Part shown: piece after piece, positions 38,546 to 51,023 of the stretch | Numbering within the stretch: position 1 is the first letter of the stretch | How the letters are laid out: the number at the start of each line of letters is the position of its first letter | NCBI GenBank assembly: GCA_008692225.1 | Contig: VICG01000002.1 | Coordinates: 2,215,501-2,279,500 of the forward strand | Source: Monilinia fructicola | Taxonomy: Eukaryota > Ascomycota > Leotiomycetes > Helotiales > Sclerotiniaceae | Length of the DNA: 64,000 bases | Reading direction: 5' to 3' | Program-made: the position numbers and the translations under genes | The notes under the pieces: generated by a model | The model's database searches: none | The model's input: only the letters and a program-made list of their open reading frames with translations | What the model was told of the DNA's origin: nothing

Positions 38546-40686
38546 GATTTGGGCTTTAACATATATTGAGCAAGATGCTATACATCAACTGCCTCGGCGA
38601 GAAGATTCGACCAAATTAGTTAGATGATGAAGAAATAACGATAGATATCGTGTCCGGTAAGATTATACCCCAGCAGGCAAAATGATACGAGGAGGTAGGA
38701 TAAAGCGCCTATATCCAAAACCAGATGAATACGCCAATCATAATTCCAACCCAGATAACTCCCCCCCTTCCCCCCATCTTGGTCGCTCCGGTTTCTTAAA
38801 TATATCTTGCGTCCACTCTGCTCGCTGCCCATCCAACAATCCACAACCTGCCAGTCCCAAACCGTCACTTGCTCGCACCACCCTCCCGTTAGCAAGCCCC
38901 ATGTCGTTACCCCATACACGCCCGCTGTCGCCGTCGCCCCACCACTCCACGACAACTCGGTGCATAACCAGTGGCAGTGTACGCATAACCAACAGAGTGC
39001 AACAGACTAGAGATACAGACTTAGAAACAGGACAAGCTGACAGAATGCTAAGAGGCGGTATGGTAAATTTCGATACAGCCATCTCGCTGCTCGTCGCAAC
39101 GGGGTCCAGGGGTGGTAACGGAACGGTACGGTAAGGTACGGCATGGATGTTCTCGAAATAGATATCTTTCGCCTGCGCACCATCTAGACATTTCGCTTTG
39201 GGGCCGGATGATTATATCTTGGGGGTTTCGGAGGTGGGAGGGGAGGTGCTAACGGTTGGTTATCTTTCGTCAGCTTCGCTTCTACCGCTTGGTAGTAGGT
39301 TGTATTTGGCATGAGGGATAGAAATAAGTGAGGTATGAAGTTTGACTCGGGCTGTTTTTACGTGAGAGGTTGGGTTGCTTCTTTGTTTGTTTGCGATGGT
39401 TATGCGCGAAACTTGACTCGAGGTTGGTGCTCTCGCATTTCTCTTTTGCGGGTGAATGAAAGATATTTCCTTTGCTTTCGTTTCTATCTTTGCCTCTGCC
39501 TCTGCCTCTGCCTCTGCCTCTGCCTCTGCCTCTGCCTCTGCCTCTGCCTCTGCCTCTGCCTCTGCCTCTGCCTCTGCCTCTGCCTCTGCCTCTGCCTCTG
39601 CCTCTGCCTCTGCCTCTGCCTCTGCCTCTGCCTCTGCCTCTGCCTCTGCCTCTGTCTTTGCTTCTGCTTCTGCTTCTTTCTCTAAAATCAAAATCACAAT
39701 TCAACTCTCCACACTTATTCTCCCTCCCTCCAAAATCTACAATGCTCCTTCCCTTTCCAAAACACCAATTCATGGCCAACGCCAACTTTCACATAATACA
39801 TACCTGTTGACCATCATAATCTTATATCCAAATCGCCATTAAAAATGAATAAAAGTACCCAATTCAGCCCCACGCTTCCATCCTCCACCCTCCCCTTTAT
39901 CCCCCTCCACAACCTCCAAGCCCACTAACCCAGCCCAAAAGCCAAAGAATCCCTAACCCTCTCACCAAAAGCCCAACCTACCACATAATAACACTCCCAC
40001 CATCACCACCATCCATCCACCCACCCACCCACGAAACCCACCCATACCATACAAACCCACATGTCCAGCCCCAAAATCCAGAAACAGAGGAACCAACATC
40101 GCAAAACATACACAACACGCCATCTACACAATGAAGGATAAACCAAATAACATCAACACCCAAAATACATCTCCGTCCCAGATACCCCCGCCCCCCTGGA
40201 CCATACACACGACATCGCAAAACCACCGATCATGACGCTCGTTTCACATCTCATGGTTGTGGCCGTCGTGATGGTGGCGGCAGTGCGTGGGTAGCTGGAT
40301 GATTTGTAGCTAGATAGGCATACTGAATTTTTGGATGGCAATATCGTGAGAGACTGGGCGGGTGGGTGAGTGGTATGATGGTCCAGTTTGGATTTACGAT
40401 GCACTTGCAGGACCAGATAAATGGTGATGGACTGGGAAGTTGTTAGGTTGCTGGTGCTGGTGCTGGAATTGGAACGGGATGGGAAGTATACATGGTTGGA
40501 CTGGATTTCCATGAGGTCGCAGACTTAGTTTGTGCTTTGGCGGTGTGTTGCTGTGTTTATGTTAACGTTTTCGTGTTGTGTTGTGAAAAGAATATCAATA
40601 TCTGGTCTACTCTATGACGAGATTGAGGTCTCTACGTATCTGTCTACTTCTCCTGTTCGCTCTATATTCTTTCGATCACTCTATCA
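38546..40686. other. Intergenic region with hexanucleotide repeat; no supported gene
   Basis: Minus-strand frames at 38620-39082 include one with a hydrophobic start, but they share no consistent frame and match nothing I know. The (TGCCTC)n repeat and low-complexity C-rich sequence (39870-40200) fill the rest. Confidence 0.45.
39490..39653. repeat. (TGCCTC)n hexanucleotide repeat, about 27 copies
   Basis: A near-perfect tandem array. A six-base unit without stops keeps all frames open, giving false Ser-Ala, Leu-Pro, Leu-Cys, Glu-Ala and Arg-Gly proteins. No flanking domain supports any of these. Confidence 0.95.
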
Positions 40687-41904
40687 TCACAAGATTCTGA
40701 CGACCTTGAGTACTCCCTCGCCGTTTTCAAGTTCTACCCATCCGCCTCCTTCAATCCTTTTCTTCCACTTATTACTCTCATCTCTTGCTGTTATAATTGT
40801 CATTCTGAGAACCACTCCTTCTCCTTGACTACTCTCGTGTTCCTTTTCCAATTGTTGTTCTTCCATTTTTGTACTTGTCCATCGACCAAAAGCCCAGTTG
40901 AGTATATATTTTGATGGTTTGGGTGAAAGATCAGTCATGGAATTTGAGGATGATGATGTTGCCGAGTTCTCAGATTCAGGTGGTGTGAGTGAGTAATCAG
41001 AAGGTGAAATAGGGGAGTTTGAGGATAACACTGCTTTGATCCGATATACCTCATCTTTAGGGGCTAGATTAAGGAGTTTGTTGAGTGGTGCGAGTGAAAT
41101 TGCTGATGATGGGGAAGATGAGGTGAGGGTAATGGATAAGACTTCGACTTCAGATTGATGGTCATGGGAATGCTCATGTTTATGATCACCATTTGCATGA
41201 TCATGATTATGTTCATTCCCACTAACATCATCTACCAATCCCCTAGCCAATCCCCCATCAACTCCACATACGACATCCACCCCCACCTTCCCTTTATCAC
41301 TCTTGACCCACGCAACCTGAACCTCCAGATCCCCTAATCTATCCAAGCATTCATCGAACCTCCTCTCACTCACTCCCTCCCATTTATTGAAAACCACAAG
41401 ATCCGTATACTTCGCCTGTAATCTCGCTGTATAACTCGTATCTTCATAACCCTTCCAATTCTCCACGTCAATCACTGATATTACACCATCCAATACGTAC
41501 GCGCCTTTCGTTTCCCTCGCAATCCTATTAACCTCCATAGCCAACGTGGCAGGAAAAGCCGAACCAGACGTCTCAATAATAATCCTATCCAAACTCCCCT
41601 TCTCCTCTTTCCCCGTCAAGTCATTCACTTTGATAGGCAAACTCTCCTGGAGTTCTTGAAGCGCGGAAGATAGAGAACCAACGAGGTTACAACATATACA
41701 TCCATTGAGCATTTCTCGCACAGAAGTTATGGAAGATGAGGAGGCGAGTTGAGAATCAACTGCTAAATCTCCAAATTCATTCTTGAGGAGAGCGAGGCGA
41801 TAAGATGGGTTCAAGGCGTGAAGTTGAGGGAGGAGGTTGAGGATCAAGGTTGTTTTTCCTGATCCGAGGAAACCGGTGAGGATTGTTATGGGGATTGGTG
41901 ACAT
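40687..41904 (-). CDS. CobW/COG0523 GTP-dependent metal chaperone, intact
   Basis: A single-exon gene of 405 codons with all hallmarks of COG0523 G3E GTPases, which deliver metals such as zinc to client proteins. Walker A GFLGSGKTT is at residues 11-19, the metal-binding GCICC motif at about 68-72, a Walker-B-like RIIIETSG, and a guanine-recognition-like NKWEG. A His/Asp/Glu-rich loop (HNHDHANGDHKHEHSHDH) sits near the middle and probably binds metal. The C-terminal domain ends with the family's LNWAFGRW-type segment and EGVLKVVRIL. The start MSPIPITILT fits the family, with the P-loop close to the N-terminus. It is one of three long genes here with no frame break. ZNG1-type zinc transfer to methionine aminopeptidase is possible, but no CPELG-type motif was seen at the N-terminus. 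Confidence 0.92.
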   Translation of the reverse strand: MSPIPITILTGFLGSGKTTLILNLLPQLHALNPSYRLALLKNEFGDLAVDSQLASSSSITSVREMLNGCICCNLVGSLSSALQELQESLPIKVNDLTGKEEKGSLDRIIIETSGSAFPATLAMEVNRIARETKGAYVLDGVISVIDVENWKGYEDTSYTARLQAKYTDLVVFNKWEGVSERRFDECLDRLGDLEVQVAWVKSDKGKVGVDVVCGVDGGLARGLVDDVSGNEHNHDHANGDHKHEHSHDHQSEVEVLSITLTSSSPSSAISLAPLNKLLNLAPKDEVYRIKAVLSSNSPISPSDYSLTPPESENSATSSSSNSMTDLSPKPSKYILNWAFGRWTSTKMEEQQLEKEHESSQGEGVVLRMTIITARDESNKWKKRIEGGGWVELENGEGVLKVVRIL

Positions 41905-42132
41905 CGCGAGGGAGATATATATGTGGGGATATCAAAGAGATATCCTCAGTAGCGAGACGTGCAAGATGGAATGATGGTGGCGATTTGGTTGGTGATGGTT
42001 GATATTGAGACTCAGAATGGAGGAGGGGTTGTTATGGAGGGGCAGTAAAAGTAGTTTTCAGGAAAATAAAATCTCTTATCGCTTATCGCCTATCGCTTAA
42101 CCTTATCGCTTATCTCTTATCGTTCAGTAGTG

Positions 42133-42157
42133 TACCTAGGTAGAAACTACCTAGGTA
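42133..42157. repeat. Pair of TACCTAGGTA palindromes 15 bases apart
   Basis: Two perfect copies of the recurrent 10-base palindrome at 42133-42142 and 42148-42157, about 230 bases upstream of the CobW start. Confidence 0.8.
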
Positions 42158-42694
42158 CTGGTGGTAGTTCTACAGAGTAATCACTTCAGCACTCCACCTG
42201 TAAGGTTAGTCAGTCATATTGAATAAGACTACTCGAGTAGAACTATAAAGGCTTTCCAAGGTTATCATAGCATTGAGCGTTATTCAATGGTTGGGGCACA
42301 GATCCTTTCTGAATTCTGAAAGGCAAAGTCCAGTTTAACATAGTCAAAGGTTAGGTATAGAGTAGTCTTCATGAATGGCACGTGTAAGGCAGGTAGGCTA
42401 GTTCTACGAAGTATCAGAAGAGTGAGTGTCTACTCGAGGAATAAGTGAGTGGTTAAACCTTCCAATTATCTAGTCAATAATATTTTCAAGTTTTATACTG
42501 ACTGTACTGTTTCATCGTCATCGTCATTTGAATTGCAAGTAGAATAGGTATTAATCAGATCATTATTACAACTCATTCTCTATCAAATACAGAGCTTTGA
42601 AGTTGCTGAAAGAAAGTTCAATTGACGCTTCACCACTACTCTAGCACTAGATCACAAACCTTCCAACTACCTAGGTAGCTAATTAGGTCTTAAA

Positions 42695-43096
42695 ATGTCT
42701 ACGAGCTCTCATCCCACAGCAAGTGTGTGTTTCATTGGGTACAAGCGTATACCACTAAATTTCAGTGATTCAGCACCGCATGTTACGTACATCTCATCTG
42801 GGCGCCTTACACAAGTGCACGATGATTGGACCTCCATTGTTCCGATAATGTTTCGATTAGAGCGCGGAAACGGGAGGCGTACAGATTCCTTTTTACCAAG
42901 AAACCAAAATGGAGATGACCTCGAGTCGGCAGCGGTGAGACACAAATTTATGTTACCGTCCGTGGAAATTCGATCGGGGTACACAACATTAACGACGTCA
43001 GCTGTATGTTTCATTTCCTCCTCTTTGATTGGTTGGCTGTCGGTTGGTTCCTGGCTAGCTGTTTGTTTGCTGGGTTGTCACTTGTCAGTTTGCTGA
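42695..43096 (+). CDS. Possible hypothetical protein (133 codons)
   Basis: An uninterrupted frame with ATG and a hydrophobic C-terminal segment (CFISSSLIGWLSVGSWLAVCLLG), resembling a tail anchor. No domain is recognised and no intron is evident. It could be a chance frame. Confidence 0.2.
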   Translation: MSTSSHPTASVCFIGYKRIPLNFSDSAPHVTYISSGRLTQVHDDWTSIVPIMFRLERGNGRRTDSFLPRNQNGDDLESAAVRHKFMLPSVEIRSGYTTLTTSAVCFISSSLIGWLSVGSWLAVCLLGCHLSVC

Positions 43097-46058
43097 GACT
43101 GACTTTTCTTCCTCGATGAGAATGATAAGAATGATACTAGAGTCAGAGCTGCATGAAAAGTTTCCCATTGGGCAAAGGTATAGAGTAAGCCTTACGAGTG
43201 CAAGAGGACTGAGCCATTTATCAGTCGATCCCCCAGGAAGTAATTTCCGCATATCCACCAGAGTACATATCGTAATATCAAAACTTTTCTAGCATCTTAT
43301 CTTTTTCTCCGAAGTACGACAGGAAGTGCAGCTGTCCTGGCGCTGGTATCGATTTTTCTTCATCTTACCGCACACGCGTGTTCGAGGCGATGCAACGCTG
43401 CACAACGGCAATGCACCACCAAATATGCAGGAGAATGATTCAGTGTCTGTCGAGGCATGGTTTGAAAACCAATGGATGAGGTACAGCTGTCCACTTGGTT
43501 TTTGAATCATTTGCTGCATGCTCAACTGCCGCTGATGTTATCATTGAAGCTTTTCTTAAAATGTAGGAATTGAATTCAAACGAGCAGTGACAAGAAAGAG
43601 TTCTTGACCTTACCGCCCTTGTTCATTCTAGCCTAGCAATCTATCTGTATGTTATTCTTTGTGGTCAACATCAGGGAGGGCACTTGCCGCCGAGTTTTGA
43701 GTTTGACGATGTTTGTGGTCGGGGTCGAAGCGCTATATATTGGACTTAATCAGTCTCTTCCATTGATGTTATGATAGTAGATTACAAAGTGATTTGTTGG
43801 TCAGTGGTGGTCCTACATCAAATGTTGTGTTACTGAACCATCTTTGGAATCATTTCATGACCCCCTCGATCTATCAATGATCCTTCACAAGTGGGGTTTA
43901 AGCACGTCGGGATGAAGACACTGGGCACATTTACATCACACTTTTGAGACCAGAAGGATCAAAAGGCTAGATCCCTCGGTCATCATCCAGCCAAGAATCG
44001 AAATCAAAAGCAAAAGCTATCTAATAATCCTTTCCCCCTAAGGCTTATATTCACGAAAGTAGAACGAAAATCAAGATATTGTGGCATACTCCTAATGTTA
44101 CCCTAGGAAGGAAGGAAGGATATTCCTAGAATTTTTCGGGAGAACAACCGAGTACCTATAATAATAAGTAGATCACCCATCAAAGCATATAATGTCCTCA
44201 AGCTACATGTTATATCAAAATTGAATTGTGAATCCAAATCCAACAGCTAATTCCGAAAGTATGACCGAATACCAATCAGGTTTCTTACCAGTAGTTCATC
44301 TGAATCTCGAGGGAGGGATGGAATGGGGATCACTGATTGCCTACCTACATATGCGGACCTTGTTCTCATTGGAAGGTGATTGCCAAAGGCCGAGAGGCCG
44401 AAAAGGATTCCAGGAGTAGGTAAGGTAGATTAGGAGAGAGCAGGAAAGTGTAGAGGTAAGGTTAGATAATCTTGTTAGTTCATTATAATTTTCTAATCTC
44501 TCAGATATCATTTTTAAGGAATCTCAATGACGTTAAGATATTCACCTCCGCAAAATCATATTGTATTCCCGAGTCGGTATAATCTGAATGATTTCGATGA
44601 CGTGCAGTATGATTAACTGACTGATTGACTGACTTGTCAAATTGAATAATTTTGATCGAAATCAAAGAATGGAATTCGGGTACCGGTAGTCTTGTACGAT
44701 CAGATTGATATAACTGTATGGGATAGTACATATTTCGAAACTCTAAGAGCTTAAAAGTAGATCATTCTATCCACTAGAAAACCATAAGGTTAAATCTAAA
44801 AAAAAGGCATTCAGGGGAAGGAGAGCGGATAAATCAGTTTATCCCTACCTTGGAGATTGTTCATTGGTGAGATTCTTGGTAGGAGGCAAAGGAGGTTTGA
44901 AGGGAGGCGGTTGGCTTTGTTTGTACGGCTAGATCTAATCCAAACCTTTTTTGGCTGGGTTCGTTGTTTTGAAACAAACAAGTAAAACTTGGAAATGTCA
45001 AATGGCCGAGTTAGTAAGAATTAACCATGGAATAGTCACCCCAGTTTACCGCTTTGAGTCAATGAGGCATATAAAACAGATCCATGGATGACTGGAGATA
45101 AGATTTCAAGACGGGTTACCTAACCGACAGGGAGAAAGGGAGAAAGGGAGAAAGAGAGTCAGTCTTTTCGCCTCTTCTAGCCTCGCCTCCATCATCACAA
45201 CCCCTTGTAATCGGACGGTCTACCCGGATGTCAGGTACCAGAATCTTATTAGAACTACGGACTAGATGCAATAACGAACCAATACATCTTGTTCCTCTCT
45301 GAAAATCTCTCTATCCTAAACCTTAACAATATGGGTTCCTACTTCTGATTCACTTTATTTTTACAACCCCCAAGAAAAAGACATTAAGCATATCTCCGCG
45401 CGGATCTCGATTTTCACCCTCCTTGTCATTTCATCTACCAACTTGTACCAAGTCTTTCATTCACTGAAGTAATAACCTTCCATCATGTTACTTTTGATTG
45501 ACGCGCAAGCCAGTCAGCCAATGGTAATACTATAGAGAAATCAGAATTATGTCACCCAGCGCCTTTCCCCTGCTTCTCCCGCTTCTGGGCTGAGTCTGTT
45601 CTATCTTAATCTTCCTTCGCACATGGAAGTTACTAGCGTACATTCATATGATTTCCCGCCTTGATGTGGGTGGGTATCACTGCATCCCGAGTCTTGTAAG
45701 AAAGTATGGGTCATAGCCATATAAGGAAGATATCCAATCCTTCATATCATGATTCTTTTTCTCAACCTCTTTTGATATTTTCTTCAACACACTTTCTGTA
45801 CTCTGTACACCACACTCATTTTACACACTCCCTGCGTGCTATTCATTCCTTCACCTTTGACTCTGTTGATACAGACGCTTCCGTTCTATCAAAACACCAG
45901 TTGAGGCTAGTACCTCTTTGTGTTTTCATTCGATTACTTCACAACAGTCCTTGAGCTTTCAAAGCATTCAGATTACGAAATCAGCACTATCAGACTTGGA
46001 TAAACTTCAACTACATATTCTAGAGCCAAGTTACTCTTTTTGACCTCACTCTACCATC

Positions 46059-48115
46059 ATGCTTTTCTCAAAATTGGCCCTCGTGGGCACCTTCGCCGCA
46101 TATGCAACAGCATACTCTGCAACCGAAAGAACATTTGCAGTTAATCATTTCTACGGAACTGGTCCTCTTCTTACATCCCGCGTGGATCCAATCGTCGACC
46201 CAGGAAAGCCATCAGGACATGTCCACACGATTCAGGGAGGAAGTGCTTTCGCTATGACTATGGGAGATACCACGGCTTTGGATGATTCTAACTGCACTTC
46301 ATCCCTTGTCAAGAATGACAAGAGCAACTACTGGACTCCTTCGTTGTATTTTGTTGATCCAAAGGATCCCACGAATATCACAGCTGTACCTTTGTTTTAC
46401 ATGAATGTTTATTACTTGTGAGTAGAGGGTGGTTAATATATTCAACAAGAGGTATACTGACACTTTTAAGCTTTGAGCCTACCACCGATAAGATCACTGC
46501 TTTCCAGCCAGGTCATCGAATGTTGGTTGGTAACGCAGCTCTTCGTACCCCTCCAGCTAACGGTGGAGGATCTGTCGTTGACTACTCAGCCGGAACCCCT
46601 CAGCCAATTCAAGTCACCTGCCCCCGCTCCAATTATGACATCCCAGCATATCCCGCCGATTCGGATGGATTACATGGGGTAGGAATTGCAGATCCGCAAA
46701 ACAAACAAGCAGGCGCTGGGTTCCCCGATCAGTATTGTGATGGATATGCTTCGCCAATGCGTCTCGATGTTCACTTCCCTTCATGCTACAATCCAGCTGC
46801 TGGTTTGACCAATTATAAGACTAACATGGATTGGCCTACGAAAGGAAATTGTCCAGAAGGTTGGGTTCATACTCCTCATATTTTCTACGAGGTTTACTAC
46901 AACACCCCTCTCTTTGATAGTCAATGGACACCAGGACAAGGAAAGCAACCTTTCGTTCTGTCCAATGGAGATCCAACTGGTTATAGTCTCCACGCCGATT
47001 TCGTAAGTCAAAAACTTCATCTTAGTCTTGATGCTTAGATTGTGGTGAAAATACTAATAAAACAATAGATTTCAGGTTGGGATGTTGAAACTCTCCAACA
47101 GATCATCGATAATTGCGATGCAGGGGATTCCGGAATGGACAAATGCCCAGGTCTCATCGGTGGTTTGAACGATCCAACTACAAGCTGCAACATCCCGTCA
47201 CCAATTAATGAAGTCGTCAATGGATCCATGTCAGCATTACCAGGTAACAATCCTATTGGACAATGGGGTGTAAATGTTACTGGCGTTGTCACTTCAGCCT
47301 CATCTGTTGTCGCATCTGCTACTTCTGCCATCTCTCCAGAGACTTCATCAGCAGCTGCTTCTGTTTCATCAGTTGCTGCTTCTGTATCCAACGTCGCATC
47401 ATCTGTATTATCTATCGCAACATCTGCAGCTTCGGTTTCGATACCCAGTGTCTCCACCCCCGCCGTATCTGTCCCCGGTCTTTCTGTCCCCAGCATCTCT
47501 ACATCTGCCCCAAAACACTCAGCAACCTCCAACCTAAACCAATACGCCCACTCAAAAACTCACAGCGAAACCTCAACCGTAACTCCCACCGCTGCAACAG
47601 GTGACGACGTGGTATCCTCTAGTGTCATCACTTACGGAGGCCGAGTAGTCACCTCAATCGTCACCGTACACGCCAACACACTAATATACAAAACCATCTC
47701 CGTAACCGCCGATCAAGCCGCACCCACCGGCAGTAGCGTGTCCACCGGTGTTCAAGCCACCGTCTCCGGCTATACATATGCAGGATGCTACTCCGACCAA
47801 GAATCAAACCGGGCTCTCTCCGGCGTCGAATTCGCCGATCTAGGCCTGGACGCTGTGTCGAATACTGCTTGCGTAGCATATTGCTCGGCAAAGGGATATA
47901 GCGTTGCGGGAACCGAGTATGGAGGACAGTGTTTCTGCGGTGATAGCGTACCCAGTAAGAAGTTGGGTGCGAGCTCCTGTCATATTGCTTGCGATGGAGA
48001 TGCCAAGGATGTTTGTGGCGGTGCGTTGGCATTGAGTGTTTATTCCACGGGAGGCACGGGTAAGAAGGAGAAGAGGATGTCGAGACATCTGTACAGACAT
48101 CTTGCGGCGAACTAG
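46059..48115 (+). CDS. Secreted DUF1996-WSC domain protein, intact
   Basis: A signal peptide (MLFSKLALVGTFAAYATAYS) leads into a DUF1996 domain with its usual FYGTGPLLTSRVDPIVDPGKPSGHVH start, FQPGHRML, CPRSNYDIPAYP, and CYNPAAG...NCPEGWVHTPHIFYEVYYNT blocks. A Ser/Ala/Val-rich stalk of about 130 residues follows. Then comes a C-terminal WSC domain (YAGCYSDQ, CVAYCSAKGYSVAGTEYGGQCFCGD, CDGDAKDVCGG) whose eight cysteines are in place. WSC domains bind carbohydrate, so an extracellular or wall-associated role is likely. Exons are 46059-46417, 46471-47002 and 47069-48115. The introns are 53 and 66 bp, the second with a tactaat branch point. The exons make 646 codons including stop, with no frame error. 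There is no obvious GPI-anchor signal; the C-terminus is basic. Confidence 0.92.
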
Positions 48116-49828
48116 TTTGATCTAGGGTTTTTTCTTCGTGCTCTTTGATACACAGTGTTAATGCTTGATGCAGAAGACTTATTATGGATGAGATAGCATG
48201 GAGAGGGAGGAAAGGAAGGAAACTTTGCTCTACATACATACATACATTTCGTTCTCGCAAGGCGAGCCCCTTTTTTACTTCCTGGACAATGTTTTTTTTA
48301 GAGATATTCAAAGCAATTGAATTTTTATTGCTAGATGATATTTGGGTACCTTGTGGTATTAAGTTTTAACGCATCTTTTGAGGTCGATTTTAGGATCGAT
48401 ATGATTGAGATTAGATATGTAGATATGATATATGAATTGATGATATGACATTTACTGGTTTACTACCTAGTATAATGTGGCTGTTATTACGAGTAGAACT
48501 TTGGAGATGAGGTTGTTAAACTGGGGAACGGAAGGAGAAATAGTATCTTCCCCCTTTCCATCCTCTCTTCTCTCCTCTCGTCAATTTCCCCCCCTCTCCC
48601 ATCTCCCCTCAATCCCCTACCTCACAATACATTTTGCTTCCTCTGGGCCCCATGATCTCTTACCCTCCACCAAATACTGTATCGCAAATACTCACCACTC
48701 ATACTCCCTGGCACCTAATGTTGAATTTTACATCTGTTTAAGTCCGAGAGTGGAATGCCATCCTTTTCAGGATCTTTCTAATCTAGTGCGACAAAGACAA
48801 AGAGAAGGGGAAATATACATTTCGGTTTCAGACAATACGATGCAGTAGACTAAAGCTGTACCATGCCTAGAATCAGTTGCACTGCATCTTTACCACACAT
48901 CTATATGTTGTGGGTACAATTCCCCAACAACGGGGGAAAATGCAAAGCTTTGCTCTTGCCATGCTAATAAATTAAAACACGACCGCAGATACACCAATGG
49001 GGATCGAATCAGAGGCTCATGTAACATTCGGATATAGCTTGTGAAGTTATGATTCATGAGGAATGCGAATATTCTCCGATTGCCGGTTGATACCCACTGG
49101 CCAGTTCGTGGGATCTGGACTGGTGTTATGTTATATCAAGTGGTTTATAAGATTATGTTAAAAGGTAAGATGGCTGTTGGAAGTGTTAATTATTTGATGG
49201 GAGTATGGGTGATCTTAACTTTCTATATATGGTGAGGGATAAGGTGGATAGGGCTTCCAATTTGGTTGATAGTGTTCATGAAAGATGATTCGAAGGGGGT
49301 GGTTGAATTGGCTCAAGGTTTGGAGAGATCTGGCGAGGTCTGGCATTGGAGATGAAGGGGTTAAACGAGGATGTAGATCTAGTTCTATTGATATGATAAT
49401 TACAATCTGCACGCACCATCAATTTTGATAACTGTGCTACCCCTTTACGATGCGATATGACGCAATAGAAGGACTAAATCATTCTTCTTCGTGTGTCCAC
49501 CCCCACAAATGGAATAAATGGCCCTATCAACGAATCGCAAACCATTCGATCCGACAACCTCGGTACCATCCCCACAGAATCCCCAGTCATTCTACTCCAC
49601 AGGAACCTCCTTATCCGTTACCCCATACTATCTATCTATCCATTTACAAGTATTTAATCATATATCCATGATGCTTCACTCAGTTCATGATTCCTTTCTC
49701 CGCATGCCTCTACGTCCCTCTCGATCTTCTCGATTCTTACCTTTATTTGTATCTATATTCCCTCCTTGAATCTTAGAATCTCCAATACACTCAACACAAT
49801 CAACAGACGCACGAAGAACAACAGCAAA
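48116..49828. other. Intergenic region without a supported gene
   Basis: Contains a T/C-rich stretch (about 48550-48620) and ATCT/TATC tandems upstream of 49829. Frames here are short and show nothing recognisable. Confidence 0.55.
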
Positions 49829-51023
49829 ATGGCATCTCAAGGACCAATAACCACTCCTCTAACAACCTTACTTGGAATCAAACATCCCATTATTCTCGCT
49901 GGCATGGCACGTACCTCCGGCGGACCACTCGCAGCAGCCGTCAGTAACGCAGGTGGATTGGGTTGTATAGGTGGATTAGGATACACACCCCAACAGTACG
50001 CCACACCACACTCTAACCCCCAAACCACAACCCGCTAACTCCCCCAGACTCCGCGAAATAATCCATGATCTAAAATCCAACCTCAAACAGCCATCACTCC
50101 CCTTCGGCGTCGACCTCGCGCTCCCAAAAGTAGGCGAAGGAGCCCGCGCTACCAACCACGATTATACCCACGGCCAACTCGACGCTCTAATCGATGTCAC
50201 CATCGAAGAAGGCGCGCGCCTCTTCATATCCGCAGTGGGGATCCCACCCCCACACATCATACAGCGTTTACACGACGCGGGAATCCTCGTCATGAACATG
50301 ATCGGGGCACCGAAACACGCGGTGAAAGCTCTAGAAGCCGGTGTGGATATCGTGTGCGCGCAGGGAGGGGAGGGCGGCGGACATACGGGGGACATACCGA
50401 ATTCGATATTGATACCAGCGGTGGCGGATGTGGCGAGGAAATACAAGCCGCGCTTGTTAGGAGGGGGAGAGGCGTTGGTTGTGGCGGCTGGAGGTATCTA
50501 TAATGGGAGGGGGTTGGCGAGTAGCTTGATGCAGGGGGCGAGCGGGGTGTGGGTGGGGACGAGGTTTGTGGCGAGTGAGGAGGCGGGGTGTAGTCGGGCG
50601 CACAAGGAGGAGGTGGTTAGTGCGAGGTTTGAGGACACGCTGAGGACGTTGGTTGTTTCTGGGAGGCCGTTGAGGGTTAAGATGAATGATGTGAGCTTCC
50701 ATTTTCTATTTCGCATAAGTCTCGAATTGCTGCGTATCTTCGCCCTTACTTGTTTTACTAACATACCGCCAAAGTACATACAAGCCTGGGAGAATCAACC
50801 GGCGAAAATCCAGGAACTCACCCAGAAAGGTATCACGCCTCTTGAGTACGATTTGGAACAGGGAAAAGACGTGGATATACCACATTTGATGGGTGTCGTA
50901 GCAGGAGTCATCGAAGATATCAAACCTGCGGGAGTAATTGTTGACGAGATGGTTAGTGAAGCGGTGGGAATGTTAAAGAAGGCGGATGGTTTCTTGAGCA
51001 GTGCAGCGAAGAGCAAATTGTAA
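49829..51023 (+). CDS. Nitronate monooxygenase (2-nitropropane dioxygenase family), intact
   Basis: An FMN-dependent enzyme that oxidises alkyl nitronates, removing toxic nitro compounds. The N-terminus TTLLGIKHPIILAGMARTSG is the barrel start. SNAGGLGCIGGLGY, IGAPKHAVKALEAGVDIVCAQG, the glycine-rich GGEGGGHTGD phosphate-binding motif and AAGGIYNGRGLASSLMQGASGVWVGTRF follow, all typical of the family. Exons are 49829-49995, 50048-50690 and 50775-51023. Intron 1 (52 bp) has gctaac. Intron 2 (84 bp) is a multiple of three without a stop, so retention would keep the frame open. The total is 353 codons including stop. ATG at 49829 is the only start giving the full barrel. Confidence 0.93.

Larger units (their letters stand above)
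41905..46058. other. Intergenic region without a well-supported gene
   Basis: Contains TATCGCTTATC tandems (about 42077-42122), three TACCTAGGTA palindromes (42133, 42148, 42668), and GAAAGGGA tandems near 45130-45155. One frame of 133 codons (42695-43096) is listed separately. The stretch before 46059 is C/T-rich and looks like a leader. Confidence 0.5.

Noticed and set aside
38620..39134. Overlapping frames on both strands, one with a hydrophobic start
   Set aside because: No frame stays protein-like throughout and single-base changes do not join them into a known family.
39260..39842. Glu-Ala, Arg-Gly, Ser-Ala and Leu-Cys proteins
   Set aside because: All arise from the stop-free TGCCTC array; no consistent start or conserved flank.
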